From contig OX467091.1 in NCBI GenBank assembly GCA_950106755.1, positions 17,377,538 to 17,441,537 of the forward strand: DNA of 64,000 nt, read 5' to 3'. This DNA is from Climacium dendroides (lineage: Eukaryota; Streptophyta; Bryopsida; Hypnales; Climaciaceae). This document shows positions 10,708 to 23,300 of the stretch, piece by piece. The translations under genes and the position numbers were made by a program. The notes below the pieces were generated by a model. It made no database searches. It had not been told where the DNA came from and saw only the letters and a program-made list of their open reading frames with translations. The stretch's first letter is position 1. Every line of letters begins with the position of its first letter.

Positions 10708-12822
10708 ATGGTGAGAGAAGAGGTAGCTGTATCCTTGCGCATGGTGAAGCTGGTGGTACCAGCGAATCCACGAGAGAAAGCGGAGCTAGAAGAAGACCTC
10801 CAACAGATGGGGTGTGAGGGATTTCTAGCCCGGCCATGGAATTTGAAAGACGAGGAGATCGTGAGGGAGGTAATCGGCGCGCTGCTAAGGAAGTGGAAGG
10901 GGACGTCGAGAAGCCGGCCTGAAGACTGGACTCCAACGTTGTGGAGGGAGACGTACGATTTCAAGAAGACGGACAAGGGACCAGCTTCCCGGACGGATCG
11001 CTTCTACGTGGGTAAGTTCCAGAACCCCCCAACGAAGAAGGATGGTTTCCTTGTGGCAGAGTGCATAAATGGTAGGGAGAAACGTTTAATGAAGTACCTA
11101 GCAGCCATCCTTAGTCCAGAGCGACCAAACAGGATTACGGTCACCTTGGAGAACACCATTTTCGGTGCACTGTCGGGTGACCGGAAAGTAGATTGGGGCG
11201 TAGTGATGAGAGATCAGATCAAGAGATTGGTAGGAGGTATAGGGAAGTCTAAGCCTTCCCCTATAACTCCTTTTCTCTACCACTTGTATCAAGCACATGG
11301 CTGGCTTACAAATAGAGAGTTAGATTCATAAGATACGGCCAAAGCCATGTCAGAATTCGAGATAGAAGACTCGGATGAGGAAGCCGGGAAGGAAGAGGAA
11401 GATTCAGAGGCAGACACTATACCGGTCGAGGAAGCTAAGTCACAGTGGAGGAGGCAGGACTGAAAAGAGAAAGACTCAGAAATAGGAGAGGGTAGTAAGA
11501 GAGTCGATCCGGTCTGGAACCAGGATCCTCTAGGTCGAATTGTGAAGGAACTCAGTGAGTTCCGGGTCCAGTACGGGAAGAGCCAGGAGACCATTCAAGA
11601 ACTATGTCAACTGCTGAAGATCAGTCAACCGCAGCAGCTCGTTGCCCAACTGGACTGGAAGATGAAGGAAGCGGTGAAGAAAGAGCTGAGCGAAGCCGCG
11701 AGTAAGGTAGACCAGCTAACGAGGGAGTTGGAGGAGAAGAGAGAAGAAATGGACCAGCAGAGGAAATTCTCCAAAACAGCCGCAAAGAACCTTCAGGCGA
11801 TCCGGGAGTTCATCGGCAATCCGGGCGAAGTTATCAACAAAGCAATGTTGTTTGACGAGAAGGTGATGGAGACCGGAAAGCAAATTCCAGCCAACCTGAT
11901 GATGGCGTTAGTGTCCTACCACCGCAAGATGGAGGCAATAGTGGAGCCACTGCGCAAGGTGATGAAGGAGGTAGAAGGACGAAGAGAACGGGAGCAGGGA
12001 CCGGAAACGGAAACGGAACTTGCACTAGCACTCCTTTCGGTCACCGAAGAAGAAGTAAAGGCGAAGGACAAGACGGAGGACGTGCCAAGCTCTTCCATCC
12101 AGTCAGAGCCTAAAGGAGAAATGACTTCCCTACTGGGGGAAGTAACGGACATTGCTCTTAATGCAGCGCGAGCAGTAGAAGCTGCTGAGGAAGAGAAGAC
12201 CGGAGAAGTGGAGACAACAAGCAAGGCGAGGGAACCATCGGAGGAGGTGAAGGCCGCAGCTGAAGAGAAGACGAGATCTGGACCGGAACCGTCCAAGAAG
12301 AAGAACGTGCCCAAACCAGGGTTGAGCACCAAGTTTATCGACCTAAGTGAGTTATCTCCAATCTCTCCAACTCCTCCTCCAAAGACACAAAAGGTATTTC
12401 CTTCCACCCTACTCAATTTAGCTTTGGGAAGCGAAACTAGGTCAATGGAGGAAAGGAAGACCGGATCACAGGGGCAAGGATCCGGGAAGGGCAGAACGAT
12501 TGAGGAAACCACTCCTTAGAGTACTAGGGCCAATGTTCCGCCCACACCAACTACGCAGAAGAAGAAGCCTCCAATTATGAAGAAGAGGACGATTCTAGAG
12601 GACGATGACGAGGAGGAAGAAGAAGAAGAGGACGAGGATGAAGAATCCGATACTGAGGAAGACTCGAAGCCGTATTCTGACCCGGATCAAGCACTGGCAG
12701 AGACTCGGGCAATCAAGGCTACAGCATCCAAGAAGAAGAAGCTTGCCGCTCGAGGTAAGGTACGCCAGGAACAGAAGACCGGAACCGGAAAGAAGTCGGC
12801 CGTGAAGAAGTTAAAAATTTAG
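10708..12822 (+). pseudogene. Gag-like/transposon-type protein frame of 705 codons with three in-frame stops
   Basis: One reading frame stays in register from ATG 10708 to TAG 12820-12822. It is interrupted only by TAA 11329-11331, TGA 11461-11463 and TAG 12517-12519, with no frameshift over 2.1 kb. The N-terminal 200 residues form a compact domain (WTPTLWRETYDF, RFYVGKF, VDWGVVMRDQ, PFLYHLYQAHGWL). An acidic linker follows, then a coiled-coil rich in E/K/Q (about 11540-12000), a Pro/Ser linker, a run of D/E (12604-12660) and a Lys-rich tail. The layout suggests a gag or plant-transposon accessory protein, but I do not recognise the family with certainty. Each stop is one C-to-T change away from CAA, CGA or CAG. 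The surrounding element is cut by the gypsy insertion upstream. Confidence 0.6.
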
Positions 12823-14984
12823 AAAGTTACGTAGGGTAAATTTCTGAGGATAGGGTGGTGAAAATCTAAAGTTTTGGGATAGTTGTACAAAATTAGGAAA
12901 ATTACTTTTTGAGTGACACGGCCACTAGCAGTTGGAAAGTGACCGGGCCCGTAATTATAGGATCTGAGATCCACTTTTAGCGGAAGTAGTGGGAGTTTGA
13001 GTGAAAGTCAACAGGGCTAGAAAATAGTAAGGGAATGAAACGTGTTGGGCCTTGATTGGCTAGAGCGTTACTTTTAGGTTAGGATTTTGAGGGAGTAGTT
13101 TAGTATTTAAATCCGGGACTTCTTTGGTTCCGGTGTGCATCTTTATCTTACCTTCTTATATTCATGAGTACCTGGGAGTTCGCTCTTGGCGTGATTGAAA
13201 CAAATCATAGTTGTGTGTACTTGACACTTGTCCGTGTTTTGGAAGTCCAGGCTGGAAAGTGAGTGTAAGTGGATACAAGGTGTACCTGGATGCTGAGTTT
13301 ATCCGGTCCAATATTGAATTAGTGTGTGTGGATGGAGGCAGAAGGGATCTCTAGTGTGGACTAGGAATGGACTCGGAAGGGAGTACGGATTGAGGACCAC
13401 TCTCCGGAAAGAGTAAGGGTTAGCATGCCTCCGCAGCGCTCATTTCCCCTCTCTTCCCCGCTAGTTCAGACCGGATTTAGGACTAACTTAGTAGGCTGTC
13501 GTTGTAGCATTGGTTAGGAGGAATTAGACCAGCTTGCGTGACCTGCTGGACATGACTGCGTTTCCTTTCCAGTTGTGAGGACGGTCTGTTTTCTCATTTG
13601 TAGGATTTGAAAGTTTATTTTTGAAAGTTTGATTACATAGTGAAACTTCTGACACTTTAAAATCGGAGGGTAGGAGTTAAGCTTCCTTCCTAAATCCCAA
13701 TTAAGCAGATCCCTCATCGAGAGGTTAAAATCCACATGGTTACAAGTAGAGATCTAGACCGGATGTGAATACTAGAGGTTAAGGTTAGATCTGTGGAAAC
13801 GCGGATTCCGGTTACGGTCTGTAAAACGTAAATACATGTAACTACCAAAGGTATGTGAATAGAAGTGTTGGGGAGAGTCACAGGGTAGTGTAAAACTGTG
13901 GGGTAGTAAACTAACTAATTAGAGAGTCTGTGTGATAAACAAGTGGGTGTTAGACCGGTATCAATCCGGTCAGTGTTGTTAGATCGGGAAGATCCGGTCT
14001 AAAGTGTATTAGTAATTGTTGGACCAGAGGGATCCGGTCGTGTTTGTCCAAGGGAACAAGGAGGCCAAGGGGAAGTTCCGGTCTATTGTTTTGCTTGGGG
14101 TTTTGTGTTTGTGTGTTTCGTGACCATCACTCTACCATTTTCCGGTAATTGTGAACCTAGAAAATTCGATCTTCATGGGAACGATACTCGAGTCACTTTA
14201 AGGCCTCTTTTAAGAAATATTGAGCCTTAGAGAAGGATTTTTGCTTTCCTGTTCTACGACAGTATGTTTGGAGCAAATTTGTTAAAAAATAATTTGAAAT
14301 GTAAATAAATATGGCATGTTATGAAGTTTTTAGAAATTATAATATGGCATTTTTGAAAAGTGTAGAAAATATTAGTAAAAAAAATTTGAATCCTCAGAAA
14401 AATCTGATGAAAAATGAAAAATAACATACATATTGATAGTGTTGAAGCCGTGAGTATCAAATATTATGCCATGAGTACCTATAAATATCAATATCAATAA
14501 AGCCTTGAGTAGTGTAGTAAAGCCTAAGTAGGCCTCAGTAAAGCCCTCAAGGTCACACAAGATTTGATGAAGGTCATCTTGTTCCTAAAGGTTACACAAG
14601 ATTTATTAAAGCCTGAATTTGAATTTGCAGTGCGGTGAAGCTAGAGGGCCATTTGCTAAAGTTTATGAAATAGTCCAAATCATGTGAAATGAAATTCTAT
14701 AAATTCTAAATCTAATTAACAAAAGGAAATTCAATGCATAAAGAAATGATTTTGAATAGGGTTTAACAAAATTGATCCCAACATATAGTATCTTGTGATT
14801 TTTGTTGCCTAATATTTGAAGATTCTAACTATGATTTTTTGGACAATGTATAAATAAACCGGTAGTAGAGTTTTGAAGTGCTCATGAAATGTGGTTTTAA
14901 AGATAAAAACACTACTTTGGATGAAACACTAGTGATGGAAGTACTCTCTTATGGATCTAGTTTGTATTGTAGACTTTCTAATGC
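12823..14984. other. Non-coding 3' part of the CCGG-rich element and AT-rich flank
   Basis: No gene is seen. From 12900 to about 14150 the sequence carries repeated ATCCGGTC/GACCGG motifs. A TATTTAAAT stretch near 13105 could be a TATA-like element of an LTR or promoter. I could not find a paired LTR. From about 14240 the composition becomes AT-rich. Confidence 0.4.
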
Positions 14985-14988
14985 TTAA

Positions 14989-15480
14989 CCCCTAAATGCC
15001 CAAGGCCTTTTTTGAGATTTTAAAAACTTGCTCTATATTCAACAAAAAAACAACTTTTTGATAAGTTTTATATTCTTTTTATAATTGTAACCATACAAAA
15101 TCAAATTAAACATGTTAAAGATCACATGAAAAAAGAAAATACAACAATAGCGCTTATGAATTGAAAGATTATAATGTTTAATCATAAGAGTGTTATAAAT
15201 TGTGAAAGTGATTTCAAGTTTTTCAATCCTCTTTTCACATGTCAAATCTAAAAAATTAGTTACCAAAAAAATATGAAGTTAAAGGGCATAATATGCATAA
15301 CTCCAATCAATTCATGGCTTCTCAAAATCTATTCTACAGTTTTTTTAAATGAATTTTTAATGTGATTTTTTCTCCAAGATTTAGGGTATTTGAGGCTCAT
15401 ATCTAAAAGCCCTCAACACTAGAAAATCAAGATTTGCAATGAATATCCTTGCACAAAATCTTGAATAGAAAAAACATAAC
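14989..15480 (+). repeat. TTAA-flanked non-coding repeat, right copy (3' end diverged or lost)
   Basis: TTAA at 14985-14988 is followed by CCCCTAAATGCCCAAGGC, the inverse of the end of the copy at 1726. Bases 15049-15465 align with 1157-1565. After about 15470 the two copies no longer match. Confidence 0.65.
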
Positions 15481-16984
15481 CCTTGAATATGAATTTTCTT
15501 CAAATATACTTCAAAAAATCATGGTAATTTGGAACCAATACCAATAAATCCGAAAATTTAAAGAATTACAGAAGACATGTGATTCTCTCGTTGAAAAATA
15601 AATTAAAACAATTATATGAAGAATTATACTATAGCTCGTCTATGTGTTGTTTACTTTCATTTTGTGCACCATAATTTGAAAATAAGTGAACAAAATTCAA
15701 ATGAGCAAAAATAAGTGTTGCAATATCCCACATATACAACAATCAAAAAGCATGGGAACCAAAAAACAATTATAGTTTGGAATCAAAAAGCAATTGGAAT
15801 TGTAAAAAGTTGACATGAAAGACTCATCCTATGGGAATTGTAAAAAGTTGACACATTAAAATTTTAATTTAAAAAAATAAATAAAGAGAAGGAAAGGGAG
15901 AAAAGTGTAGATAGTATGAACTTTGAAGGAAATCAAATATTCTTAATGTCTCTAAGATGTATATCTAGATGGCACTTTTATAACTTAGATGAGGTAGTTT
16001 GAAAATGATATATGTCTAGAATATTGCCTTTTTAACAAAATTCTCTACAAAGGCATTTATACAATACATATGTTTCGATTGCAAATGTGATTGAATAAGA
16101 TATAACATCTATATGTAAGCATACCTATTTAAGTGACCACTACCTCATTGCATCCCATTTTTCTCTTATTCATGTGGTACAAGTTGCAAAAGACAAGAAT
16201 GACTATCCTGGATTTCAATTCTAAAATAAAGAGGGGTGTACATAGTGACATATTAAAACTTGTAAAAATAAAGATTTTGTTTCTAGATTCTTCATAGGCC
16301 ATAATTTGTTATGCTTAAAAAACCCTCTTGATTTAGAATTCCTTCCTATGAGAAACTCTTAGGAGTTAATAGGCTAGAAGCCTCCTATAATGTGTAAGGT
16401 AGAATAATATTCAAATGCCATTAGTCACCTAATTTTGACATCTATTGAACCCTCATTTGCATTAGTCATCTATTTGCCCATTACCACAATTTTAGCAATT
16501 CTTTAGCATCACAACAATGCACTTGGGGTAGGAACACATTAACTTGTGGTTTAGCATAGGGCTACCAACACTTTTCATTTCTTGGTGGAATGTCTTGATT
16601 CTACTTGCAAATGGGTTTGCTTGGACTTCCCAATCTCTTAAAAAATACACAAGTTGGGAGATAGCTTTTCCAAGGTAACTACACAAAATAGTGAAATTAG
16701 GTTGCCTTACATCAATAAAGTTACTTTATAATTCAATAAAGTCAACAAATATTTCTAAAAATAAGCTCATTTGTACACTTGGAGGTTCATAAGTCCCAAT
16801 TACAACAATACCTAATTCAAAAGAAGTACATTCTTGTACAATAATTGAAAATATTTATATAGTGTCAAATGTTGAGAAATTAGTGTGGGATCCTAATTTC
16901 AGGATTTTGTGTAGATACCAAATCTGCTTGGTAATAGGCCTGTTTACATTACCTTCAAAAAAATTGAAGAAAATGCCCTGATTT
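15481..16984. other. AT-rich intergenic stretch, no gene seen
   Basis: There are only short frames, such as a 64-codon minus frame at 16492-16686 with no recognisable motif. I see no repeat with clear ends here. Confidence 0.4.
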
Positions 16985-17940
16985 CAATCCACCGCGGCAA
17001 CCCCTGCCAGAAGGCTGGTGACGGGGGGCGCCTGAAACTCTGGCTTGCATACTGTGGAGATGTCCGCTCGCATCACAATCCGCTCACTTCGTCGCCTTCA
17101 TCATAGCTCCTCTTCTCACTGATCTCACTGAGAGCCGTCACTAACCCGAAGGACGGAGGTGACACTCTTCAAATTCATGGACGCATCGTGGCCAGTCCTT
17201 CGGCCAGCCAATTCGGTAGGTGAGCCGTCCCTCATTCGCGGACCAGGCCATCACCGTTGCCAAGGACTCTAGACCTCATTGCCCAGGCAGGACCAAGTAT
17301 GTCATTCATCCCAGTGATACTTTATGAAAGGAAGTACATGGCCGTAGTCCAAGCTTTAGGTCGCTCTCGAGACCGCTTCTTGAGCAAGATCGTTCGCTTC
17401 GACACGAGTCTTCCGTGTGTGCGCTTGGCGAAGGCACGTGAGTTGTGTGAATTCGCTGCTAAGTTTTAAAGAAACATCCACTTGCCGTTTCTTGCTGTTT
17501 AAAAAAAAAAGAATCACGCAATTTCCGCTTCTTGTTATCGTTTTCTAACTTTTCTTTGCGAACTGTTGTGGCGAGGGGAGAGTTTGTTGTTTCGAAGATG
17601 TGTGATAATTTCTACTGAGTTTTTAGATTTTTTGTTATTTGTGAGATAGTGATGTGTGGCGCTGGTCGTACGTAGTTCATGCGAAGTGAGAGTTTAGAAT
17701 TTCTGGTCGTGAAATTTCGATTGGCACGGAATCCGAGACAGGAACAGCGATTTGGATTTTACGAGATCAGTTGAAGACGTGAGGGATGGCGATGCAGGAT
17801 TGGATTTGTGATGCAGGAAGCTCTGAGGGCAGAGCGTGAAGCGAATCACTATACGTATGGTAGTTGAAACTAGCGAAGGCATTGCAGCAAGGGAGAGTAA
17901 GAATTGTGAACTATGTAGCCGGAATTTTTGTGGTTTCAAG
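16985..17940 (+). promoter_or_regulatory. GC-richer upstream/5' UTR region of the strictosidine-synthase-like gene
   Basis: Composition changes sharply from AT-rich to CpG-containing sequence at about 16985, and this continues to the start codon. Short frames inside are not conserved-looking. It probably holds the promoter and a leader. No TATA box is obvious, and a 5' UTR intron cannot be excluded. Confidence 0.5.
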
Positions 17941-19735
17941 ATGAGTTCGTCTCTTGCAAAAGGCGTTCTGATTGCGGCAGTTCTGGGATGGTTCTTTGCG
18001 TCAGATCCCCTCGAATTGTCTACTTTATCCGGTATTGATGACTTTCATGCTCAATACGTGGCGCCACCACCTTTCAACGTTCTCGCTAACGTCGCTCGTG
18101 ACACGGAGAGCAAATTGCAGACCTCAGAAATTATCGGAACGGGTGAAATCTTTGGACCTGAAAGCATTGCATTTGATGTTCATGGCAAGGGCCCGTATAC
18201 TGGACTCAGTGATGGACGTGTAGTGCGCTATGACGGACCAGAGCTAGGTTGGACCACTTTCGCCACTACCAGCGCAAAACGGTAACTCTCTAATCTGAGT
18301 TAATTTTCTAAGATTTAAGATCTAAATTCTTCAACAAGCAATTGTTGCGAAGAATTAGAATCGTCAGAACATTAATGCACGACATCTGCACTTTCGGGTG
18401 TCGGAAAAAGTACTCGCGTAAATACGTTTATGTTGGAGAGTCCGCAAGAGTATCGAATCACGTTAGTCATTTTTTGCATAATGGTGATCGTTTTCATTAA
18501 GTGATATAATAATCCTAAAAAGAAGAATGTAGAAAATACTCTCGAATCTTCAATTCATAATTGTGGCATGTACAATACTACAGCAGGCTTGATTGTGTCA
18601 TAAATGTGTGCATCAGACCAGTCTTATGTGACTACAATCATACACCCGAACCACAACTGGATCTCGAGCATATTTGTGGTCGGCCTTTGGGACTGCGATT
18701 TGAGAAGAGGACGGGAGAGCTATACATTGCCGATGCTTACTTTGGAATCTTAAAAGTTGGTCCTGAAGGAGGGCTGGCTGAGCCTGTGGTGACAGGGCTT
18801 CACGGAGATCCGTTCAAATTTTCTAATGATCTTGATTTCGATGAAGATGGAAATCTTTACTTCACAGTTAGTAGCACCAAGTATGAACGCAGGTAAGATC
18901 TCCCTGGTTCTGTCTTGGGATACCAATTTGTGAGCCAGTAGAGTTGCTGGTATCTACCCGAACCATTTCTCTTTGTTTAATATCACCAATGTTGTCAGTG
19001 CAGGCAGTTCTTTCTGTCGAGGCTTGAACTTGAGAATACGGGCAGATTTTTGAGATACAATCCGATCAGCAAAGAGACGACGGTCTTGATAGAGGGATTA
19101 CGGTTTCCCAATGGTGTGGCAGTGAGCAAGGATGTCACTTTTGTGGTAATAGCAGAATCCAACATGGCAAGGTAAGACTTCATGTAAATCCAGGTTACGG
19201 TCTTCAGATGTTCATATCCATTTTAAGTTGTTGGACATGTTGGACATATGCCCAGATATAACTGTCTTGTTTCAAGGGTTTGACTGTTCGCATAGTTTTA
19301 CAATCCACGGATTGCCATTGCTCGATTGGCAGGTTACTGAGGTACTGGCTTAAAGGACCCAAAGCTAATACATGGGAGGTATGGGTGGACCTTCCTGGAG
19401 TTCCAGACAACGTACGTCGGAATGAGAATGGAGATTTCTGGGTGGCGTTTCACAGCAAACGTACATTAATTGAGATGTACACTGGAGCAGTTCCATGGTT
19501 CCGTCACTTCGTTGCCAAACTCCCTATTTCTTCAAAACAATTGTATGCAATGGTTGCACCTAAACCCCATGCACTGATTGCTCGTTATAGCTCTGATGGT
19601 CAGTTGCTGGAAGTTCTTGAGGACCAGCCAGGGAAGGTGGTCAAGATGGTAAGCGAGGTAGAAGACCACAACGGGAAGCTGTACATGGGATCCGTGTTGC
19701 ATCCCCAAATAGCTGTTTACACCCTGCCGTCATGA
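17941..19735 (+). CDS. Strictosidine synthase-like / APMAP-type six-bladed propeller protein
   Basis: Four exons, 17941-18281, 18617-18892, 19004-19171 and 19333-19735, all have GT-AG borders and matching phases (1188 nt, 395 aa, TGA stop). The ATG at 17941 gives the usual short N-terminus with a hydrophobic anchor (residues about 8-20, ending ASDPLEL). An in-frame ATG at 17857 is less likely. Family blocks seen are GPESIAFD, GPYTGLSDGRV, HICGRPLGLRFEKRTG, LYIADAYFGILKVGPEGG, SNDLDFDEDGNLYFT, PNGVAVS, RYWLKGPKA and LPGVPDNVRRN. Plant members are mostly secretory-pathway proteins of unclear enzyme activity, and few make strictosidine. Val replaces the usual Asp in the FTDSST motif. The gene converges on the TMEM209-family gene. 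Confidence 0.95.
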
Positions 19736-20340
19736 GTCTAAACCTTCAATGCACATCGGTGTGCAAAATTTTAGCTTTTGGATACCAACATGGTCAAGAG
19801 GATAGTATAAACAATTCTTCTCCTCACTCTTTTCGCAAGCCGGATGCCAGAGATCTTGGAGACGCACTACCCCTGGTCTCCAGGGTCCCCGCGTGCATTT
19901 GACCCTCTTCCAGAGTAGCGGTTACTAGCCATGCAGTAACGACTGCGATGTTGTTCGCTCTCTTGAAGATATGGTGGGGAAATATCAATCATCTCTGGGA
20001 AACATTAATTCTTGAGGTCAAACTAGAGCCTCGGTTCTCAGTTTCCTGGCCAAATGATTCGATGGTTAGGTATTTTTGGGAGTTTTTTGAGATTCAAGAA
20101 CAAATCGGAATGGTTGTGAAATCCTCCTTGCCATTCTCACTGATTACTGCTTCCCGATCCATACGTGTTGAACAAGCTTTGGGAACTTTTACTCCCGTAT
20201 CTGTACTCTGCACCTTTGTATTTTCCTTTTCCATGCATCTTTCCACTCGATAACCAGCGCTTGCCATGTCATTCCTTCTCATGCAGTTTGAATCTTGAGC
20301 AACCGCTGCTGAAATGCTCATGTCATGAGCAAAATGTTGG
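19736..20340. other. Convergent 3' region between two genes
   Basis: About 600 bp separate the stop of the strictosidine-synthase-like gene (+) from the stop of the TMEM209-family gene (-). It should hold both 3' UTRs. I see no separate gene and no clear canonical polyadenylation signal. Confidence 0.5.
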
Positions 20341-23300
20341 TTACAGGGTGTTCATGACAGAATTAAGAATAAGAGCTGGAGAATCCAGGCGAATCCCTCG
20401 AACAACTCCACCATGTGCCACGTTGATGCGAAGACAAAGCAATAATACAGCGTCCCAGAGTGCTGACCGTCCCTGCCAGATAAACCGATCCATCCTCATC
20501 ATTCCATGCTTACATAACATAGTTTACTGCCTGTCAAGCACATCATTTACGACTAAGCCAAAGGGAAGACAACCCCCCCTTGACGTTTAAAAGGGGTGGG
20601 TGGGGTCTTGATGGATTCCTGAGATCTGTTTGCTTCCCCAATTGTTCTCAATCCTTAGACTGACATTGTGGCTAATTCTTCTCATTGGTGTAATAGATAA
20701 AAGCAAGCCAAACTTTTGAGGACCCTCGAGGTTTACACAACAGGAGACCCTTGAGATTCACACAAAATTAGCCTAAAATTTTGGGATAAGCAGGAAAGTT
20801 AAACGTCCGATAAATGAAATCTCTCACTGCCCCAATCCGAATACACACACACTATTCCTCTTAGTCGTACAGAAACGAAGCGATCCATACCTGAAACGAG
20901 AACTGCAGCTTTCTGTCCCAGTAAAGCGCAAACACGGGAGGCCGCAGTTTGCCAATACACAAAACGCAGACTCCTGGATGAAGGAACACGGGAGCATGAG
21001 GCAACACAGCAACATATTTCCCCGGCAACCTCTCCTTGTGCGGCGTAGCAGCAACGTACAGAGGGTTCACATCCCACTGCGAGCTCAGGTGCTCCGAGCT
21101 GGGGTCAACATGAAGCATCCATCGTGGGTGCTCCAGAAACGCACAGAAGAGGTACAGCAGTAGGTGAGGATCCGAGGGCATCATCTCAGAGCTCGTGTAC
21201 AACTTCCGGCTCGAAAACTCCGTTCCATGGCCTGACCCATCGAACTGTTTGGCACACGTCCCATCTGCCAACTCTGCTAACAGATGACTTGAGAGGAAAC
21301 GTATCAGCAGAGTCTTAAATCGGTTCGTGACAACCTCGTCTCAACTTAACCGTAAGTGCCCGACTTACTACAAATGCAAAGTCCACTTTGGAAGCCAATA
21401 GGAAAATATAGCAATCTTTTACGCGTTTGTGACAAACACTGTCGTTTCCCTTCAACCCCTTAGTGCCCAATCTAAAAATAGGAATTCCATTGAAGCTGCA
21501 ATTCTCACGTGCACAAGTCTTCATTTCGGTCCTAATCCATAAGTGGATACTCAGGGGTATTTCTGATACAGGACCTGATAGATACCATAATCTTTCTGTC
21601 CACTCTGAAGTTCTAGTCAGCTATACATGCGATCAACGATTGGCTAGGATTGAGTACCCTTGTGAGACTTACCTGGGACTCGGTGAACGGAGTAGTCAGC
21701 ACGCATGCTGCTGAGAGGAACAAGGCCCTTTCCCCAGTCCCCTTTCATGAGCGCCCTCCGTCTCTGATGTTCTGTGACTGCATCCAAGCATTGATTTCCT
21801 GAATCACCGGGTTATCCGCCTTCTCTCGAGTCATGCACTGAAGACCGAAGAGGAATGTCTAAGGGGCTGCAGTGTGGAACCACCAACAGGGTGTTCTTAG
21901 CTCTGACTGGTCACATCCAACGAAATTCTTTAAACGCTACAAAAGCACGATTGAGCGGGAGTCGTGATTGGCTTACTGGGACGCATGTCGCGGGCTTGCA
22001 AGAGGGCGGCCTTGAGCTGGTGCATCAATGCATCTTCATCAAGACCAAGAGGTGTAAGCCACTCATCTGCAATCATGCCTTCACTTGCAGGAGGTGCACT
22101 ATGTTCTCCATTGTACCCGCGATGTGGCCCACATTGATTACAATGCCTAGTTTTGCTGCTCTCGCCATAACCTTCATCAAGCCAATTAACTTCCAAGAGC
22201 TCAATCTTAAAGTTCACTTTAGAAGCTAATAGTTCTTTCTGGTAAATTCCAAAACAGATTTCTCTCTCTGTTGGTACGTTTTATTTTCTTCCTCGATGCT
22301 TCCTATGTGATTAACTTCAACTCCAATAGATATGGCAGCAGCCACTGTTTGCAATTTTTGGGGAATTTATGGGTGAACTACATTCTCAGAAAGATACACC
22401 GCCAACAACACAGTCCGCTTGATCTGCAGCATGGAACATCACTCTTTGGCCAAGACTAATTGCAAATTCACAATGGCTGATGCTTGTTACTGCATTGAAT
22501 TAGTATGCAGGGCTCTGGAGCAAGACAGTATTCCCTCAAATAGATATCCCATATGAAAGTTCAAGTGCACTCACCTGCCAGTGGCTGGTGTCAACAAGTG
22601 GTTTCAACAGAACGGAAGCGAACCATTGTCACAAGGAGTCCCGCCAGTGTTCGATGCTCTCTAGGATGCCCAGGTGCCTTAATCCCTCCTGAAACTGTTC
22701 AAGTGACATTGGACCTGGAAGTTCACCCTCTCCAAATTTCGGTGGGGGAATTCCTTTCGGAAAAAGTGGAAAAACTCGAGTAGGCGGAATGCCGCTTCCT
22801 GAGTGCGATACCAGGCAAGAATTCAAGGAAGGATTAGACGAAAGCCCGCTCATCCCTCCAGCGGACGGAGGCAAAAACGCTGACACAGTTCGTGCTGCTG
22901 ATCCCAGAATTTGCTGGTCCACATCGGCAAGGAATTTGGCAAGGCTCTCTTCATTCTTGATCGATTCTCTTCTTACATGTGCATTCACTCTCGACCAAGG
23001 TGACGACCGAGGTGAAACTGAAACTCCCGAAGAGAGGGCAACATGAGGTGTCATGGGATAAGACGATACCTGGCATCATCAAAATCATGGAATCATGGGA
23101 TCACCAATTCAGATGTCGTATCTGCTACTTCATCTCTTACTTGATCTCCTAGTAATGCTTTTACTACGAAGATTCAAAGGAGCAGTCACAAGGGAGGTGG
23201 GAGATTATGTTGGAGCATTGAATAAATTCCTTTGCAATGTGCTCTTGCCTCTGCCTCTCACATTACTGTCATATGCCTTCTTCCATCAACGTTTGGGTCA

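Noticed and set aside
20799..21077. Overlapping minus-strand frames in the 20.8-21.3 kb region
   Set aside because: They are shadow frames of exon 7 of the TMEM209-family gene.
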